In this document: positions 9,108-10,521 of the stretch, piece by piece
How the letters are laid out: each line of letters opens with the position of its first letter
Position numbering within the stretch: position 1 is the stretch's first letter
DNA from: Spongospora subterranea
Lineage: Eukaryota > Endomyxa > Phytomyxea > Plasmodiophorida > Plasmodiophoridae
Direction of reading: 5' to 3'
Length of the DNA: 10,521 nt
Assembly (NCBI GenBank): GCA_900404475.1
Contig: OUQQ01000667.1
Span: 1-10,521, forward strand
Translations under genes and position numbers: made by a program
Notes under the pieces: generated by a model
Told to the model about the DNA's origin: nothing
The model's input: only the letters and a program-made list of their open reading frames with translations
The model's database searches: none

Positions 9108-9287
9108 CTAGACCGCTTGGGGATGGTGTATTAGTTTGGTGGTACTGGTGAGAGAGGTCGGGTCCGTTTCGCGTCGACCGTCTGATCTTCTTTGCTCACG
9201 ATCCTTTATACAATTCCAGCACACACAACAGCCGACGGCAGCGACTGCAGAAATAACGTTCATCAGCGATGTGATGATAGCAACCAT
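9108..9287 (-). CDS. Small cysteine-rich, possibly membrane-anchored peptide (left arm)
   Basis: A 59-residue frame starting at an ATG inside the spacer of the inverted repeat and reading out through its left arm. Residues 1-19 are hydrophobic (MVAIITSLMNVISAVAAVG), compatible with a membrane anchor. They are followed by CCVCWNC (Cys 20, 21, 23, 26), then a highly charged KDREQRRSDGRRE segment and a Ser/Thr-rich tail. I do not recognise the family. The opposite arm encodes nearly the same central peptide with mainly silent changes, which is the best evidence that this frame has been translated. It overlaps the divergent plus-strand frame by 14 nt at their start codons. Confidence 0.35.
   Translation of the reverse strand: MVAIITSLMNVISAVAAVGCCVCWNCIKDREQRRSDGRRETDPTSLTSTTKLIHHPQAV
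9164..9240 (+). repeat. Left arm of a 77-bp inverted repeat
   Basis: The arm pairs without gaps to 9294-9370. I count 68 of 77 positions complementary, including a perfect 37-bp block (9167-9203 with 9331-9367) and a perfect 15-bp block next to the spacer (9226-9240 with 9294-9308). Most mismatches lie between 9204 and 9219. The flanks outside the arms show no further similarity and no matching target-site duplication. Confidence 0.95.
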
Positions 9288-9528
9288 TTTGAATGCCGTC
9301 GGCTGTTGCGTGTGTGTCAACTGTGTAAAAGATCGTGAGCAAAGAAGATCAGACGGTCGACGCGAAAGGGCTTATTCCTTCTCCAAATTTGTTGATGATC
9401 TATACAGAGAGCTGTGGCGTTTCGACCGGGAAACTGTTCTGATTGCCAATTTATTGGAATATATATGTGAAAGCAGCGGTGCCGTTGGAAGATTTGGATG
9501 GAATCGCAACTTTTACCTCGATTGCTGA
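9274..9528 (+). CDS. Small cysteine-rich reading frame (right arm), possibly the first exon of a longer gene
   Basis: An 84-residue frame starting at ATG 9274 in the repeat spacer. After MIATILNAVG comes CCVCVNC and the same KDREQRRSDGRRE segment as in the divergent minus-strand frame. It is then followed by unrelated sequence SFSKFVDDLYRELWRFDRETVLIANLLEYICE, which looks helical and protein-like. The last 15 or so residues look random. Frame +2 beyond about 9490 stays open to a TGA near 9615 and reads sensibly, and a CTGAC branch-like site at 9526-9530 precedes a CAG at 9544-9546. An intron or a frameshift near 9480-9545 is therefore possible, but I could not close a convincing model. The function is unknown. 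Between 9529 and about 9650 I see nothing else firm. Confidence 0.35.
   Translation: MIATILNAVGCCVCVNCVKDREQRRSDGRRERAYSFSKFVDDLYRELWRFDRETVLIANLLEYICESSGAVGRFGWNRNFYLDC
9294..9370 (-). repeat. Right arm of the 77-bp inverted repeat
   Basis: Reverse-complement partner of 9164-9240, separated from it by a 53-nt spacer (9241-9293). A transcript crossing both arms would fold into a long imperfect hairpin of about 77 bp. Confidence 0.95.
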
Positions 9529-9649
9529 CGCTGCAAAATTGGACAGAGACTGCTCCAAAGCATATTGAAATCAAATGGTTGGCGATAAAACTGGCCTTAT
9601 TCCACGCAGTTGTTTGAAATGGGACTCTTATTTCGAACAGAGGCGACAG

Positions 9650-10310
9650 TAAACACATTTTTTGAACTCGGAGAAAATTGCAACACGATTAATTTTGTCA
9701 GATGTCTTTGAGAATAGATATCGCCCAACAGCCTGCAGAACATGGAACCGACACAGCAACAGATCAACCCCTGGGAACACTTTCTTTACGGCATTGCGGC
9801 ATCGCATGATCGGTCATTATGATTTTGGCTTCCCACTTTGAGTCAAAATCCAGTTGAACTGTCAAACAGCAAAGTCTCAAAAGCGTCGGTATAGGCGGCC
9901 TCCGATTTTTCGCCAGTGATAATCATTCCGATCGGAAGCGCCCCAACATATGTCGCCACCATATCAAACGACACCACAAGACTGTGTCAACAGTTCCGGT
10001 GGAATCGATAAAACTGCTCTGGCATTCGACTGGGAAATTTTTGTCGAACACGCGTCATCACAGGGGTTGAGATTGCGATTGTAAAGTCGGATCCGACAAT
10101 TTGCGGTCGCTGGAAGCTTATACTGCCACCAGACGCTGCATTCTTGACGTTATGCTCCTGGCAGTACTTTCCTATGTTTGACACTAACCCAGCTCCATTT
10201 TGCTCTCCGTTATGAGAACTTTCGCGCCCTTTCAGATATCGCACTTGGTTCCAGGTCGGGCGAATTGACAAATCCGCCAGTATGGCCTCGACCCCGCGCC
10301 ATTTCCGGTG
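9650..10310 (-). pseudogene. Degenerate Mutator-like (MULE) transposase
   Basis: Reading from 10310 leftwards, one frame gives a pre-catalytic region (ADLSIRPTWNQVRYLKG, then a segment ending SDFTIAISTP) typical of the sequence before MULE catalytic domains. FIDSTGTVD, with the first catalytic Asp, is at 9986-10012 in a shifted frame. The frame then shifts back, past a TGA, to ATYVGALPIGMIITGEKSEA and AYTDAFETLL (9860-9960). MTDHA, with the second catalytic Asp, is at 9803-9817, followed after another shift by NAVKKVFPGVDLLLCRFHVLQAVGRYL (in part at 9730-9753), the block after the second Asp. It then decays past a TAA near 9650. At least three frame changes and two stops show it is dead. The third acidic residue and the C-terminal half are missing. 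Sequence from 10311 to the window edge is probably its eroded 5' part, but no motif is legible there. Confidence 0.82.
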
Positions 10311-10521
10311 TTAGCAAAAGCCCCAGTCGCATATTGCAAGCGGACGTTGTCTCGTATCGCGTCATATGCTTTTGTGCAGCGTTACGGCGGGTCGCTCTAT
10401 AACAATCCGTGGCAATTCTGCGATCAATCTCCGTACAAATCTTGTTAGGGAAACTGTCCGGAGAGTCTCTCTGCAATGATATCTGCTATTAGAGTAGCTC
10501 TGCTGGGCCCGTCTGTCGTGG

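Noticed and set aside
9154..9380. Target-site duplication around the inverted repeat
   Set aside because: The bases flanking the two arms (ending at 9163 and starting at 9371) do not match.
9578..9652. SH3-like tail GDKTGLIPRSCLKW on the plus strand
   Set aside because: The frame has a TGA at 9566-9568 and no acceptor AG between it and the motif, and the rest of an SH3 domain is not present upstream.
9317..9658. 113-residue minus-strand frame as transposase C-terminus
   Set aside because: It carries no MULE or other motif, lies opposite the right-arm frame and starts with a non-ATG codon.
1..10521. tRNA, rRNA, CRISPR array or viral genes
   Set aside because: None was recognised on reading either strand; the gene structure is eukaryotic with spliceosomal introns.

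Overview
This window looks like nuclear DNA from an early-diverging, flagellated fungus of the chytrid grade. Three things point that way. The genes are eukaryotic and packed with very short GT-AG introns of about 46 to 62 nt. One gene encodes enkurin, an axonemal protein found in lineages that build motile cilia. Another encodes the beta subunit of the AP-4 adaptor complex, which most familiar fungi lack. The taxon is an inference; a flagellated protist with similarly compact genes cannot be excluded.

Layout. Positions 1-423 are upstream sequence. 424-3306 (+) is a 13-exon AP-4 beta adaptin gene that I reconstructed exon by exon; every splice is in frame and gives 754 residues. 3616-4514 (+) is a two-exon enkurin gene (278 residues). 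It converges on a minus-strand gene (6552 to 4625) for a helix-rich protein I do not recognise. Only about 110 bp separate the two stop codons, with a poly(A) signal for each strand inside. Next on the minus strand is an uninterrupted major facilitator transporter of the SLC18 (vesicular amine transporter) type, 8544 to 7108. It is preceded by an orphan reading frame at 8541-8924.

The right-hand 1.4 kb is different in character. At 9164-9370 there is a 77-bp near-perfect inverted repeat around a 53-nt spacer. Both arms, read outward, encode the same cysteine-rich, basic peptide, and most differences between them are silent. From about 9650 to 10310, and perhaps to the window end, lies a broken Mutator-like (MULE) transposase on the minus strand. 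It is recognisable from its DSTGTVD, MTDHA and CRFHVLQA motifs, which are spread over several frames.

Functionally, AP-4 beta belongs to trans-Golgi/endosomal cargo sorting, enkurin to the flagellar axoneme, and the transporter to membrane export or vesicle loading. There is no sign of an operon-like pathway. The items most worth following are the coding inverted repeat, the clathrin-box-like LLSLD in the AP-4 beta hinge, and the unassigned helical protein.
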